Under the pieces are notes generated by a model that made no database searches, was not told the origin of the DNA, and worked only from the letters and a program-made list of their open reading frames with translations. This document shows, piece by piece, positions 40,197 to 50,154 of a stretch of DNA of 64,000 bases. This stretch comes from Sulfuracidifex tepidarius (GTDB lineage: Archaea > Thermoproteota > Thermoprotei_A > Sulfolobales > Sulfolobaceae). The DNA is taken from assembly GCF_008326425.1 (NCBI RefSeq), contig NZ_AP018929.1, forward strand, positions 1,006,875 to 1,070,874, written 5' to 3'. Made by a program: the position numbers and the translations under genes. Positions within the stretch are counted from its first letter, which is position 1, and each line of letters starts with the position of its first letter.

Positions 40197-42068
40197 GTGA
40201 ATCCAATAGGCGACGCTAAAATAGAGCTAGCTAAGATGGTCAGTCCAGTGTTGGGCGTAGATGAGAGCTCGCTTTTAAAATATATTACCTATCCACCTAG
40301 AAAAGACCAAGGAGACCTCTCTATAGCCCTACCTCAAGTCACGAAGGAATATAAGGACAAGGTAGATCTTCTGAACGGGCTGAAGGGTAACCTCATTAGA
40401 GAGGTCAAAGTAACTGGAATATACCTCAACGCTTTTTTGAGTGAGGAGAACCTTTTCAAGTTTCTGTTTACGATTCCAGACGATTACGGAATAGAGAAGA
40501 CCGAGAAACCTCTTAATTTCGTTGTAGAGCACACGAGTGCAAATCCGATACACCCACTTCACATAGGTCACCTCAGGAATTCAATTCTAGGAGACGTGAT
40601 AGCCAGAATGTTAAGGGCAAGAGGACACAAAGTGAATGTGAGGTTTTACGTGAACGATACAGGGAGACAAGTCGCAATTCTAATTTACGGTTTAAAGAGA
40701 TTGGGTTACCCTGAGCCACCTTCAGGGATGAAGAAGGATTATTGGTTGGGTCAGATTTACGCTATGACAAACGTGATCATGGAGATCCATTCGTTGAAGA
40801 AGGAGATAGAGAATTTGCCCGAAGACTCTAAGGAGAGGAAAGAGAAACAGTCAAAGATGGATGACTTGGTGGGATCCGCTAACGCTTTACGAGAAAGGAT
40901 GCCTGAAGTTTTCGATAAGCTTGCGGACTCAATGATGGGAGGAGATCACGACTCTGAAGTTGCAAAGATAATTGAGCTATACGAAGGAGGGAATGAGGAA
41001 ATGAAGAGGATCGTGAGGAAATACGTTGGATACGCTTTGGAAGGATTCGAGGAAAGCTTGAGCAGGTTACATATATCATTTGACGTCTTCGACTTTGAAA
41101 GTGATCTACTTTGGTCTGGGGAGGTGAAAAAGGTCATAAATTCGCTTCTTTCATCCCCTGCTAGGTTCGAGCATAAAGGTGCAGTTGCGCTTAACTTAGA
41201 GGAATATGTCGATTCTGCGTCGAGGAAAGACTTGTCAATACCTGAAGGGTTGGAGATTCCTCCATTAGTCCTAATGAGGTCTGATGGAACTACTCTTTAC
41301 ACGACGAGAGACATAGCATATACTCTCCGGAAGTTCAGGGAGTTCAACGCAAGCAAGGTAATTAATGTAATAGCTGAACAACAGATGGTCCCTCAGATAC
41401 AGCTCCGTGCATCGCTATATCTAGCTGGGTATAAGAAGGAAGCTGAAAACCTGGTTCATTTCTCTTATGGTATGGTGAACCTTCAGGGGATGAAGATGAG
41501 CGGTAGAATGGGGAAGTACATCTCTTTGGATGATATTTACAACATGATAGAGGAAATAACGAAGTCGAAGGTTAATGAGAAAAGGGGGGTCATTGAAAAT
41601 ATCGGCGAGATAGTCAACTCTGCTATAAGGTATCCCATTCTTTCTGTTGCTCCTAACAAACCGGTCTCTTTTAACGTTAACAACGTGGTTAACTTCGATC
41701 AGAACAGCGGACCTTATTTGCAGTACACTTACGCTAGAGCTTTCAACGTGCTTTCTAAGAGGGAATCGGATCTGGACAGTTCCGTGAGTCATGAGGACAT
41801 AAAAGCTGAGAAAAGGGATATACTACTTTTGATCGCCAAATTCCCTGAGGTTCTCTCTAAGGCTTGTGATGAATTAGCTCCGGAGGACCTTGTGGCGTTC
41901 TTGAGACAAGTCGCAGATACGTTTAACTCTTGGTACGATAAAGAGAGAATACTTCAAGAGCAAGACAAAGCGAAGAGGATGACAAGGCTTTATATTGTGA
42001 AAGGGGTAGAAACTATACTGAGGAACGGTCTTGAAGTTCTTGGGATCGTTCCCCTCAAGAGGATGTAA
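40197..42068 (+). CDS. argS: arginyl-tRNA synthetase
   Basis: It charges tRNA-Arg. Class I features: HPLHIGHLRNSILGD (HIGH motif, about residues 118-132), the MSGRMGKYISLDD region in place of KMSKS, and a C-terminal DALR anticodon-binding domain (about 500-623) ending in ETILRNGLEVLGI. A GTG start at 40197 gives 623 aa. The stop codon is immediately followed, with no gap, by a tRNA-Arg gene. Confidence 0.94.
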   Translation: MNPIGDAKIELAKMVSPVLGVDESSLLKYITYPPRKDQGDLSIALPQVTKEYKDKVDLLNGLKGNLIREVKVTGIYLNAFLSEENLFKFLFTIPDDYGIEKTEKPLNFVVEHTSANPIHPLHIGHLRNSILGDVIARMLRARGHKVNVRFYVNDTGRQVAILIYGLKRLGYPEPPSGMKKDYWLGQIYAMTNVIMEIHSLKKEIENLPEDSKERKEKQSKMDDLVGSANALRERMPEVFDKLADSMMGGDHDSEVAKIIELYEGGNEEMKRIVRKYVGYALEGFEESLSRLHISFDVFDFESDLLWSGEVKKVINSLLSSPARFEHKGAVALNLEEYVDSASRKDLSIPEGLEIPPLVLMRSDGTTLYTTRDIAYTLRKFREFNASKVINVIAEQQMVPQIQLRASLYLAGYKKEAENLVHFSYGMVNLQGMKMSGRMGKYISLDDIYNMIEEITKSKVNEKRGVIENIGEIVNSAIRYPILSVAPNKPVSFNVNNVVNFDQNSGPYLQYTYARAFNVLSKRESDLDSSVSHEDIKAEKRDILLLIAKFPEVLSKACDELAPEDLVAFLRQVADTFNSWYDKERILQEQDKAKRMTRLYIVKGVETILRNGLEVLGIVPLKRM

Positions 42069-42143
42069 GGACCCATAGCTCAGCTTGGATAGAGCGTCGG
42101 CCTGCGGAGCCGAAGGTCAGGGGTTCAAATCCCCTTGGGTCCG
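42069..42143 (+). tRNA. tRNA-Arg (anticodon GCG)
   Basis: A full cloverleaf: acceptor GGACCCA/TGGGTCC with discriminator G, D arm GCTC/GAGC, anticodon stem TCGGC/GCCGA with loop CTGCGGA (anticodon GCG, reading CGC/CGU codons), and T arm AGGGG-TTCAAAT-CCCCT. There is no intron, and CCA is not encoded. It starts at the base after the argS stop codon. Its 3' half is the kind of attachment site used by SSV-type integrases, and an integrase remnant lies just downstream. Confidence 0.95.
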
Positions 42144-42148
42144 CTATA

Positions 42149-42338
42149 TTAGGGGGATACCCCCAAAACCCCACTGCTATTCTCTTTCACTTTCTCGTAT
42201 GTATCATCAACGTCAGTTAAAGGGCCTACGTAGCGCTCCTTTACGTTACCGCCTTCATTCTCTAGCTTGTAAACGTAATACCTACCTTTCCCTCAAGATA
42301 TAATCCCCGAACTTATAATGGCTTTGTTTTTCCGTCAT
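42149..42338 (-). pseudogene. decayed N-terminal fragment of an SSV-type (fusellovirus) integrase, int(N)
   Basis: Minus strand from ATG 42338: the reading matches the start of SSV1 integrase as I remember it: [12 protein letters not shown], then after a frameshift near 42285 [19 protein letters not shown] and DTYEKVKE, ending at TAA 42151-42149. Beyond that the tRNA 3' half, read on the minus strand, gives DPRGFEPLTFGS, like the attP-encoded DPPGFEPGTSG of SSV1. SSV integrases split on integration and leave int(N) beside the tRNA, as here. A TATA box remains at 42367-42374. The C-terminal half was not found in this window. Confidence 0.85.
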
Positions 42339-42736
42339 TTCAGGCGTAATGCGGTTGTTAAAACGTGTTTATAAGCCTTGACAGCATATTAGTTTTACAG
42401 TTTAGATACTATATACTTAGTTTTCCTGTTCCATTTAGTGAAACTAACAGGAAACTTCATACAACAAACCTATTATGTTTTTCCCATTCTTATAGTAAAT
42501 AAATAACCTTACTTTAGTCTTTCTTAAGAAAAACTTTTGCTTCTTTAAATGGAGCATGTTGCATTCCGTCTATAAGTTTGGACGTAATTCTCAGCTTCCC
42601 CGGTAGACAGATTTCTTACCTTTAGCAGGCTCATGCGACGTAATACCTTCTTTCTATTAGCTATAATAACGAAGTAATACCAGGAAAAAGGGGGAAAGGA
42701 GAGATAAGTTTCAGCTCATAACATATATGGACTAAC
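42339..42736. other. AT-rich residue of an integrated element; no intact gene
   Basis: This holds the remnant int promoter (TTATAAAC on the minus strand at 42374-42367). It also has a hairpin with arms AGTTTTCCTGTT (42419-42430) and AACAGGAAACT (42446-42456) that pair except for one bulged T, and the palindrome TTTCTTAAGAAA (42520-42531). About 40 open codons occur on the minus strand near 42550-42680 but match nothing I recognise. The nrdJ promoter must lie at the right end. Most of the captured element seems to have been deleted. Confidence 0.5.
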
Positions 42737-45217
42737 ATGGAAGCTGTGTCTATATTATCGTTGAAGAATCTGAAAGTATCCAAGAGGAATCAAAGAATTG
42801 AAGAGTTTTCTCCAGTGAAAGTCCTTTCAAAACTCCCTTTACCTCAGGACGTTACAGATTCCATAATTCAGGACATTTCTAAGAACGCGAAGGACAACCT
42901 AATAGATACCAAGACAATTTCAGACATAGTAGAAAGGAACCTGATAGAGAACTCTCTAAAGTTTCCTTCATTTTTAGACTACGCCAGGAGATATGTGCTG
43001 GCTAGGATATACAACCATGTTTTCGGGAAAGGAGGATGGAAGGACTTCGACGAGAGAGACCTCCTCCTGTCATATAACGCATTGAAAGTGCTTGAAGCTA
43101 GATACCTGCTCAAGAACCCTGACACGTTGAGGTATGTAGAGACCCCACAGATGATGTTTAGGAGGGTCGCCAATTTCCTAGCTAAGGTAGATCTATCTTA
43201 TGGTAAAACAGAGGAAGAAGTTAGGAAAGTGGCTGATAGGTTCTATGAGGTCATGAGCTCATTGAAGTTCCTTCCAAACACTCCGACCCTAATGAACAGC
43301 GGGACTAGACTAGGAGTTCTATCCGCGTGCTTCGTTCTGCCAGTGAGGGACTCAATGACTACGCCTGAAGGTGAGGGAATATACGATACATTAAGGGCCA
43401 TGGCTTTAGTACATCAGCAGGGTGGAGGAACTGGGTTCGACTTCTCTGAGCTGAGACCAAAGGGAGACACTGTGGCATCTACTGCAGGCGTAGCGTCTGG
43501 TCCTATATCATTTATGAAGATCTTTGACGTATCCACGGACGTGGTAAAGCAGGGAGGGAAAAGGAGAGGTGCCAACATGGGGATAATGCATGTCTGGCAT
43601 CCAGACGTGAGAGATTTCATAAAGTCAAAGACAGGGCAGTTAAAAGACGCTCAACTTCAGAACTTCAACATATCCGTTGGAATGTATGACTATTTCATGA
43701 GAGCCGTGGAGAGGGAGGAAGACGTCCCGCTCATCAATCCTAGGAAAACCAAGGTTCCCGGAAAAGGATGGGACTACTATATAGTGAAGGCCAGAGGCTA
43801 CATGGACGAGGAGTACGTTCAGGAGTTCATACTTAACGAATTGGAGGAGAAAGGAGGGTCAGTGTGGCTAGACGAGAGTGCCTTCGTTACAGTAGATGAA
43901 GCTATGGTGATAGCTGAGAGGGAAGGTGCAGTCACGGGTAGGGTTAACGCTAGGGCTGTATTTGACGAGATAGTGAGGGGAGCGTGGGACAGCGGAGACC
44001 CGGGAATAGTATTCATAGACGAGATAAACAGGAGACACCCAATCTATTACGTGTCTAAAATCCAAGCTACTAATCCTTGCGCGGAGGAACCATTGCTCTC
44101 GTGGGAGTCGTGTAACTTGGGTTCTATCAACCTAGAGAAGTTCGTAATAGAAGGCGACAAACCCACCATAGACTGGGATTCTTTAGCGGAGACAATAACT
44201 TACGCAGTGAGGATGCTTGACAACGTCATAGATGCCAACCGTTATCCTTTAAAGCAAATAGAGGACGCGACCAAGAAGACCAGGAAGGTGGGCCTAGGAG
44301 TGATGGGGTTCTCGCGTCTTCTGGTGAGACTCGGTATCCCTTACGATAGCCCCGATGCACTTTACGTGTCTTATAATTTAGCGAAGTTCGTGTATTATCA
44401 CGCCTTTAAGGCATCCATAGAACTAGCATCAGAGAAGGGTTCCTTCCCAGCTTATAACCCGCAGTTATACCGTGACATTTTCGATACTGCGAAACCTTTT
44501 GCAGACATGTTGGAGATCTTGTCAATAAAGCCTCAAGTTTCACCTTCAGTAAGGAAAATGATGGAGAGGGCAGAGAAACTGGACTTCTCCGAGCTGAAGG
44601 CATTGAGGGTCAAGAACGGTCTAAGGAACTCTACCGTCATGTCAATAGCTCCAACCGGGACTATCTCCATCATAGCAGGCACGTCGTCGGGAATAGAGCC
44701 TCTCTTTGCCCTTGCGTTCATAAGGAATGTTGCAGTAGGGAAGTTCATGGAGGTCGACCCGCTCTTCTTGGAGTATCTTAGGAAATATGAGTTAGACGAT
44801 CCAGAGGTGGTAAGTAAGATAGCTGAAACTGGCAGTGTATCTGAGAACGTTTTCATGCCTAGGACAATAAGGAACATATTTAGGACAGCACATGAGGTAG
44901 GCCCGGAGTATCACCTCCTTCACCAAGCATGTTGGCAGCAGTGGAATGACTCGGGTGTATCCAAGACCATAAACATGAGGTCGGAGGAGACTCCAGAGAC
45001 GGTATCGAAAGTTTACTTGAGTGCATGGAAGTTAGGAATAAAGGGGATCACTGTATACAGAGACAGATCTAAGTCGCAACAAGTCATATACTTCGGTATA
45101 AAGAAGGAGAAGGAGGAATTAGAGAAGAAGAAAGAGATGGGCCTTAGGCTGGATAAGAAATCCATGGTAGAAGCATCGGAGACCTACGCTGGAGGTTGCA
45201 AGACTTGCGAGCTGTAA
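42737..45217 (+). CDS. nrdJ: ribonucleotide reductase, class II (adenosylcobalamin-dependent)
   Basis: It reduces ribonucleotides to deoxyribonucleotides. An N-terminal ATP-cone-like segment is followed by the catalytic barrel. [20 protein letters not shown] and [21 protein letters not shown] (active-site Cys) are present, as is the [17 protein letters not shown] loop. The protein ends in CKTCEL, the redox-active Cys pair. At 826 aa it is full length and not split by an intein. A cobalamin cofactor fits the absence of class I or III partners nearby. Confidence 0.93.
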   Translation: MEAVSILSLKNLKVSKRNQRIEEFSPVKVLSKLPLPQDVTDSIIQDISKNAKDNLIDTKTISDIVERNLIENSLKFPSFLDYARRYVLARIYNHVFGKGGWKDFDERDLLLSYNALKVLEARYLLKNPDTLRYVETPQMMFRRVANFLAKVDLSYGKTEEEVRKVADRFYEVMSSLKFLPNTPTLMNSGTRLGVLSACFVLPVRDSMTTPEGEGIYDTLRAMALVHQQGGGTGFDFSELRPKGDTVASTAGVASGPISFMKIFDVSTDVVKQGGKRRGANMGIMHVWHPDVRDFIKSKTGQLKDAQLQNFNISVGMYDYFMRAVEREEDVPLINPRKTKVPGKGWDYYIVKARGYMDEEYVQEFILNELEEKGGSVWLDESAFVTVDEAMVIAEREGAVTGRVNARAVFDEIVRGAWDSGDPGIVFIDEINRRHPIYYVSKIQATNPCAEEPLLSWESCNLGSINLEKFVIEGDKPTIDWDSLAETITYAVRMLDNVIDANRYPLKQIEDATKKTRKVGLGVMGFSRLLVRLGIPYDSPDALYVSYNLAKFVYYHAFKASIELASEKGSFPAYNPQLYRDIFDTAKPFADMLEILSIKPQVSPSVRKMMERAEKLDFSELKALRVKNGLRNSTVMSIAPTGTISIIAGTSSGIEPLFALAFIRNVAVGKFMEVDPLFLEYLRKYELDDPEVVSKIAETGSVSENVFMPRTIRNIFRTAHEVGPEYHLLHQACWQQWNDSGVSKTINMRSEETPETVSKVYLSAWKLGIKGITVYRDRSKSQQVIYFGIKKEKEELEKKKEMGLRLDKKSMVEASETYAGGCKTCEL

Positions 45218-45231
45218 GCTTAACTCTATAA

Positions 45232-45252
45232 AAGTAAAAATCTTTTTTACTT
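45232..45252. terminator. inverted repeat after nrdJ
   Basis: AAGTAAAAA-TCT-TTTTTACTT: perfect 9-bp arms with a 3-nt loop, 14 nt after the nrdJ stop and T-rich on its 3' side. The TATA-like CTATAAAAG just before it (45226-45234) may drive the next gene. Confidence 0.5.
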
Positions 45253-45280
45253 ACCACGTCTTAATTACTATTGACTGTTC

Positions 45281-45652
45281 ATGTCTTTACGTTTACCTTG
45301 TGAGTTTTCGGTAAAAGAAATACTACCAGCTATAAGATCGTTAATGGCAGAGAAGCTGATAAAGGACTACAATGTATCGGAGTATAGAGCTGCAGCCTTG
45401 CTAGGAGTAACTCCTGCTGCTATATCTAACTACATAAAGAGCAAGAGAGGAGGTTCAATGAGGCATATATTGGAATCGGATCCGGAATTTATGAGCCTAA
45501 TTAACGACGTAAGTAGTTCCTTGTCCTCCTCAGGGAAAAGGGATATATCTTCCATGTACTGCATTTTATGTTCGAGTAGCAAGAGGGTCTTAAGTAGAAA
45601 CGGTTATACGCTTAGCTCATGCGCTTATGAAATAGAGAAAGAGGATCAGTGA
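45281..45652 (+). CDS. HTH transcriptional regulator (COG2522-like)
   Basis: A 123-aa protein. The first half has the conserved archaeal pattern LPCEFSVKEILPAIRSLMAEKLI followed by a helix-turn-helix (YRAAALLGVTPAAISNYIKSKRG, about residues 38-60). The second half carries a CILC pair. It is like the predicted regulators of COG2522. Its position after nrdJ suggests a link to nucleotide or cobalamin metabolism, but that is only context. It overlaps the convergent gene by 7 bp. Confidence 0.75.
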   Translation: MSLRLPCEFSVKEILPAIRSLMAEKLIKDYNVSEYRAAALLGVTPAAISNYIKSKRGGSMRHILESDPEFMSLINDVSSSLSSSGKRDISSMYCILCSSSKRVLSRNGYTLSSCAYEIEKEDQ

Positions 45653-46629
45653 ATTATCTTCTTCCTAAGGAGTATCTCAGGTAGAGGTTTGGCCTTGACC
45701 CTAACTGGAGTTATGCCCCACCTTCTTAAAGGTATGTTTAGTCTGTCGTAGTCTACGTTGAGGCTCTCTACGCAATTTCCATTCAAATCTGAGATACACG
45801 CTTCGGTTATTCTTCCAGAGATGAAGAACGTAGACATTACTGGTCTGTTAGAGAAGTTCTCCAATATGATGAAGATAGACTCATCCTCATATTTGATAAG
45901 CAAAGGTATTACGCATGAAGGTTGTATCCTATAAAGGGAGATTGGGTACTTATACCTGCAGTCCAGATTAAGCAAGTTATTCCTCAAGTCCCAAAGCCTC
46001 ATGACTGGCTTTGCCTGTGCCCATTCGTCACTTTCTATTTTAGTTAAGTTGCTTCCCTCTACTTTTATGACACCGTCGTCTAGGTTAAACCTAGCTGGTG
46101 TGGAACTCACTATCGTGATTGATCTAGTGACAGAGAAAGAGGCGAAGTGTGTGACCCCTTCGAATTTTCTACCTTCTATTTCTTGGACGAAGAACGGATT
46201 CAAATAATGGATCACGGGATTAAGCATCCCGCTTTCTATCTGCATGCTGGTTCTATCAGGGATTTCGTATTCAATTCTCTTGTCTCTGAGCTCCCCTGGG
46301 GCCATCCCTCCTCTCTCCCAAGGGGAAGGATTGAACGTAGACTCACCTTCTTCACATCTAACAAGGTACATTACAATTTCTCTCAAAGATTCAACATCTA
46401 TTTTGGGGAGTTCCCATGTGATTACTCTCTTCTTCAAAGGAGTCCTTATCTCAGGCTTGCCTGTTCCTGAGCTTATGGAACTTCCGTCTGGTCCATATAG
46501 TGTGAAGTTTTCCCCTCCTTCAACCTTAATAGATAGAAGGTTGATCAGTTGGGGTAACTGCTCCAGATCTAAACTAGGGTCTTCTATCTTTGGACCTAAA
46601 AAACGTTCTAGCCCGTTGAAAATTTCCAT
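45646..46629 (-). CDS. hypothetical protein, 327 aa, beta-rich
   Basis: I do not recognise a firm family. The central and C-terminal parts are beta-rich. The end (NIPLRRWGITPVRVK) resembles the all-beta C-terminal domain of some glycoside hydrolases, but no catalytic motif was seen. It lies 62 nt after gatE on the same strand and may be co-transcribed with gatDE. Confidence 0.6.
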   Translation of the reverse strand: MEIFNGLERFLGPKIEDPSLDLEQLPQLINLLSIKVEGGENFTLYGPDGSSISSGTGKPEIRTPLKKRVITWELPKIDVESLREIVMYLVRCEEGESTFNPSPWERGGMAPGELRDKRIEYEIPDRTSMQIESGMLNPVIHYLNPFFVQEIEGRKFEGVTHFASFSVTRSITIVSSTPARFNLDDGVIKVEGSNLTKIESDEWAQAKPVMRLWDLRNNLLNLDCRYKYPISLYRIQPSCVIPLLIKYEDESIFIILENFSNRPVMSTFFISGRITEACISDLNGNCVESLNVDYDRLNIPLRRWGITPVRVKAKPLPEILLRKKIIH

Positions 46630-46691
46630 GGAAACCTACCAATCCGACAAATGCCTTCTCTTCATCCCTCTGGACCGGGGGTAATTCTTCA

Positions 46692-48560
46692 TCACTGTAA
46701 CTTCTCAATCTCCTTTCTTATTAATTCTGCTACTACTTTACCGTCAGCCTTTCCCCTTACTTTTGACATGACTGTTGACATCAAGATGGTGAAAGCCTTA
46801 TCCTTCTTTTCGACCAGCTCCTTTCTATTCCTTTCGACTTCTTGTCTAATTAGGGATATCAATTGGTCAGTTGAAATTGAAGTATATTTAGATATTACGT
46901 CCTGTAGGTTCTTATTTGAAGTAGTGAACTCTATCAATATATCTGCTACTGAGTCCTTGCTTATCCTACCTTCCGACACGTGTTTAACTATAGTTTCAAT
47001 TACACCTTCATCTACCAAGTTCATGTCTCCTCCTTTGCTTTTCACGTATTTCAGGGTGTTCTCAAGAAGGGTGGCAACGAAAACTGGATTGGCGTTATAT
47101 TTCTCGGTGAGGTATTCGAAGAGGTCTATTCTAGGGCTCTTCAACATCTGGTTCGCAAGTTCATTGTTCAGCCCTATCTCGATGAAGTGTTTCAGCTTCA
47201 CTTCTGGAGGTTGAGGTACGTAAAGCTTAGCTTGTTCCATTAAGTCCTCTACCTTCATCGGAGGAATGTCAGTCTCAGGGTACATTCTGGCTGACCCAGG
47301 CTGTGGTCTTAAGAACCTTGTCGTTCCGTCTTCCTCAGCTCCCCTGGTTTCCTTTGGCACTCCGATAAGGGCTTGGTTTAACCTGTCCTTTATAGTCTGG
47401 ACTGCAATATTGAGCTTCTCTTTCTCACCGACTAGGATGACGAAACCATCCCCTTCTTTAACGTCTAGGACTCTCTTCACCTCACTTACTTCGTCAAGCG
47501 TGATTCCGTAGTTTGGTAACTCATCTGAATGGAACAGACCTCCGAGCCCAGCTAAGACTCTTACGTAGTCTGCGACTTCGGTTCCGAACCTCCTCCCCGG
47601 CATTACATCTCTCCCCATGATCCCCGACATTCTGGGTAGCCTCATGCCTATGACCTTTCCGCGGGACATGCCGTTCCTGACTATCTTGCTTGAAGTGTTA
47701 AGGAAGACGTTTGTGAGATCAACTTGTTGTATCTCCTTTATCATGTCTTCAGTAACTCCTCTTGATTTGAGCTCCTGCCTAATATCAAGGAGTGTCTTCT
47801 GTCTCCTTACCTCATTTTCTATTATCGTAGAAATCAACTCAAGCCTCTGTACTCCCTTTATTTCGACCTTCGTGCCCCCCATTATGGAAACGTTAAGGTC
47901 TTGCCTGATCGTTCCGAGTCCTCTTTTAACCTTTCCCGTCATTCTGAGCAGTTGTCCTATTTCGAGAGCTACCCTCTCTGCCTGTTCAGGACTTTTTATA
48001 TCTGGAGCTGTAGATATCTCTATTAAAGGAAAGCCAAGTCTATCCAAGTTGTAAACTGTTTCGTTTTTCCCCTCTTCTACCTTCCTTGCAGCGTCCTCTT
48101 CAACCGCAATGGTCTGAATTCCTACTTTGCCTTCTTTATCCTCTATGAAACCACCCAAGGATACAATCGCAGTCCTCTGGAACCCTGATGTGTTAGAACC
48201 ATCTATGACAATTTTCCTCATCACGTATATCTCGTCTACTGGAGTTGCGTGGAGAGATATTGCCATCCCAAGCGCTATTTTTACAGCCTCTGGATCCATT
48301 TCATGAGGTGGTTCTTCATCGCATTCCACCAGACACGAAGACGCGTCTGGAACATGGTAAAGGTACGTCTTCCCCTTTCTCCATTCGAAGAGCGCTGCAA
48401 CGTCAACGTCTCCCATCTCGCTCGTAACTGGTCTGAGCTTTCTCGTTAAAGTTACCTTGTATTCATCGCTCATGATTGAGGGACAACTGCAAAATAACTT
48501 CCTGTGGGTCTCCAGCTGTTGATGAATTTCCAAGCCTATCTTAATACCTAGATCACTCAT
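46692..48560 (-). CDS. gatE: Glu-tRNA(Gln) amidotransferase subunit E
   Basis: With GatD it converts Glu-tRNA(Gln) to Gln-tRNA(Gln), the archaea-specific route. The kinase-like GatB/E core begins at IGLEIHQQLETHRKLFC, and the YqeY-like tail lies at the C-terminus. ATG 48560 is preferred over 48611 because it overlaps the gatD stop (ATGAGTGA, 8 bp) and homologues start just before KIGLEIHQQL. About 622 aa. Together with argS and valS this shows indirect Gln-tRNA formation in this organism. Confidence 0.93.
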   Translation of the reverse strand: MSDLGIKIGLEIHQQLETHRKLFCSCPSIMSDEYKVTLTRKLRPVTSEMGDVDVAALFEWRKGKTYLYHVPDASSCLVECDEEPPHEMDPEAVKIALGMAISLHATPVDEIYVMRKIVIDGSNTSGFQRTAIVSLGGFIEDKEGKVGIQTIAVEEDAARKVEEGKNETVYNLDRLGFPLIEISTAPDIKSPEQAERVALEIGQLLRMTGKVKRGLGTIRQDLNVSIMGGTKVEIKGVQRLELISTIIENEVRRQKTLLDIRQELKSRGVTEDMIKEIQQVDLTNVFLNTSSKIVRNGMSRGKVIGMRLPRMSGIMGRDVMPGRRFGTEVADYVRVLAGLGGLFHSDELPNYGITLDEVSEVKRVLDVKEGDGFVILVGEKEKLNIAVQTIKDRLNQALIGVPKETRGAEEDGTTRFLRPQPGSARMYPETDIPPMKVEDLMEQAKLYVPQPPEVKLKHFIEIGLNNELANQMLKSPRIDLFEYLTEKYNANPVFVATLLENTLKYVKSKGGDMNLVDEGVIETIVKHVSEGRISKDSVADILIEFTTSNKNLQDVISKYTSISTDQLISLIRQEVERNRKELVEKKDKAFTILMSTVMSKVRGKADGKVVAELIRKEIEKLQ

Positions 48561-49869
48561 AATACCACCTTGGGAATAGCTGTTCGTTATGCCTATCATT
48601 GAACTCTCCAACCATGTTAGTTAACATTAACTTCTTCACCCCTTCAACGTCATCAGCGTGGGCTAATGACCACATCAGCTTAACCAATGCAGTCTCAGGG
48701 AGCATGTCTCCCAGTGGTACCACCCCAGCTTCAAGTAGCTTTCTGCCCGTAGTATAAACGTTCATGTTAACCCTGCCAAACAAGCACTGTGATGTCATTC
48801 CCACGAAAATCCCGTCTTTAGTGAACTCCCTAAAGACGGTCTCGAATTCCTCTGATGTGTGCCCTAATCCTGTTCCCGCCAAGACTATTCCCCTTGTCTT
48901 ATCCTTTATCGCTTCCAGTATTAACGGATTCATTCCAGGGTAATAGTAAAGTAAGAAAACCCTGGGGTCAAACTTGCTGTCCATTCTGTTCTCTTTACCT
49001 CTTGGAACGAAGTCCTTCCTCAGCATTTTGACTGTATTTTCGGTCCACATTACTTTAGCTAAAGGAACGTCGTTTATACTTTGGAAAGCGTCCCTTCTGC
49101 TAGTATGCATCTTCCTTACCTTTACTCCTCTATGGGCTATTGTGTATGTATCAGAGCTCTCCCCGTGCATTAAGACTGCAACTTCTGCGAAAGGTGACTC
49201 TTTGGCCAAGATGACTGACGAGTAAAGGTTTATGCTAGAATCACTGCTGGGTCTGTCACTGCTTCTCTGTGATCCTACTAAAACCACTGGTCCCGTCATC
49301 TCAGAGAAAGAGAAAGCGATGGCGCTAGCAGTATAGCTCATTGTATCAGTACCGTGAGCTATTACAACTCCTCTAGCTCCCTTGTCTAATGACTCTTTGA
49401 CTTTCTCTGCTATCTTGGTCCAGTAATCAGGCTTCATGTTCTCGCTTAGTATTGTGAAAAGTATCTCAGCATCTATGTCTGCAATGTCCTTTATCTGCGG
49501 CAAGTATTCTAAGATCTCATCGGTAGACAAAGCAGGCCTAACTGCACCTGTCTCATATTCTACCTTAGAGACTATCGTTCCTCCAGTGCTTATTATTTTG
49601 ACCTCTCCTTTACTCCCAGTGCTCTGAGGTTTTCTGGTATCTTCGGCCTTTCTCTTCGATAGAAGAGACAAATCAGCTCCAGTAGCCTTGAGCCCAACGT
49701 TGTAACCGTTGTCCATCTTTACTACTATGATGTCCTCATCTCTAGAGAAACTCGGGAAGAGGATCCCTTCTACTTCAAGGCTATCCTTCTTTATTCTTAT
49801 CCTATCCCCTATTTCTATCCCTTTAGAGGCTAGGAATGAAGCCAGTTTTCCTCTGTAACCTTCTAACAC
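48553..49869 (-). CDS. gatD: Glu-tRNA(Gln) amidotransferase subunit D
   Basis: The glutaminase subunit, related to L-asparaginase. The catalytic Thr lies in STGGTIVSKVEY, and the Thr/Asp pair in VIAHGTDTMSYTA. The N-terminal ~75 residues form the GatD-specific beta-barrel. 438 aa, starting with GTG 49869. It overlaps gatE by 8 bp, consistent with a fixed-ratio complex. Confidence 0.94.
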   Translation of the reverse strand: MLEGYRGKLASFLASKGIEIGDRIRIKKDSLEVEGILFPSFSRDEDIIVVKMDNGYNVGLKATGADLSLLSKRKAEDTRKPQSTGSKGEVKIISTGGTIVSKVEYETGAVRPALSTDEILEYLPQIKDIADIDAEILFTILSENMKPDYWTKIAEKVKESLDKGARGVVIAHGTDTMSYTASAIAFSFSEMTGPVVLVGSQRSSDRPSSDSSINLYSSVILAKESPFAEVAVLMHGESSDTYTIAHRGVKVRKMHTSRRDAFQSINDVPLAKVMWTENTVKMLRKDFVPRGKENRMDSKFDPRVFLLYYYPGMNPLILEAIKDKTRGIVLAGTGLGHTSEEFETVFREFTKDGIFVGMTSQCLFGRVNMNVYTTGRKLLEAGVVPLGDMLPETALVKLMWSLAHADDVEGVKKLMLTNMVGEFNDRHNEQLFPRWYYE

Positions 49870-49919
49870 GGTGATAAATAAATAAAAAGAGAGTTAAATC
49901 TTTGGTTCAGAAAAGCCAG

Positions 49920-50087
49920 TTACCTCCTTTTCTTGTTTGAGTTAGAGGGCTGTTGCCCATTAGCCCTTTTAGTGAACTCCATTTTGTTTCTCATTCTAGG
50001 AGACTCCTTATGCTTTTCTTTCGCTTCTACTTTAGGAGTTTGGCTCCTTACCTTTCCGGCCTTAGTTAACGAACCATGAGATGGCAT
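49920..50087 (-). CDS. rps30e: 30S ribosomal protein S30e
   Basis: A 55-aa, very basic protein starting [18 protein letters not shown] and ending SNSNKKRR, which fits archaeal/eukaryotic S30e. It is read on the minus strand from ATG 50087 to TAA 49922-49920. It is too short for ordinary ORF cut-offs and is easily missed. It lies about 50 nt upstream of gatD on the same strand and is divergent from nop5, with 67 bp between the starts. Confidence 0.9.
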   Translation of the reverse strand: MPSHGSLTKAGKVRSQTPKVEAKEKHKESPRMRNKMEFTKRANGQQPSNSNKKRR

Positions 50088-50154
50088 TTAACTTAACACC
50101 ACTTTTATCTAATCAAAAATTTAAACTTAAAAGTTTTCTAGAGCATAGACCTTT

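Noticed and set aside
42152-42164. GGGGG-ATA-CCCCC hairpin just after the tRNA
   Set aside because: It could be a terminator, but the same bases are explained as codons of the integrase remnant on the other strand, and there is no T tract after it.
42085-42303. 72-codon plus-strand open frame covering the tRNA
   Set aside because: It runs through the tRNA-Arg gene and is antisense to the integrase remnant; the translation resembles nothing.
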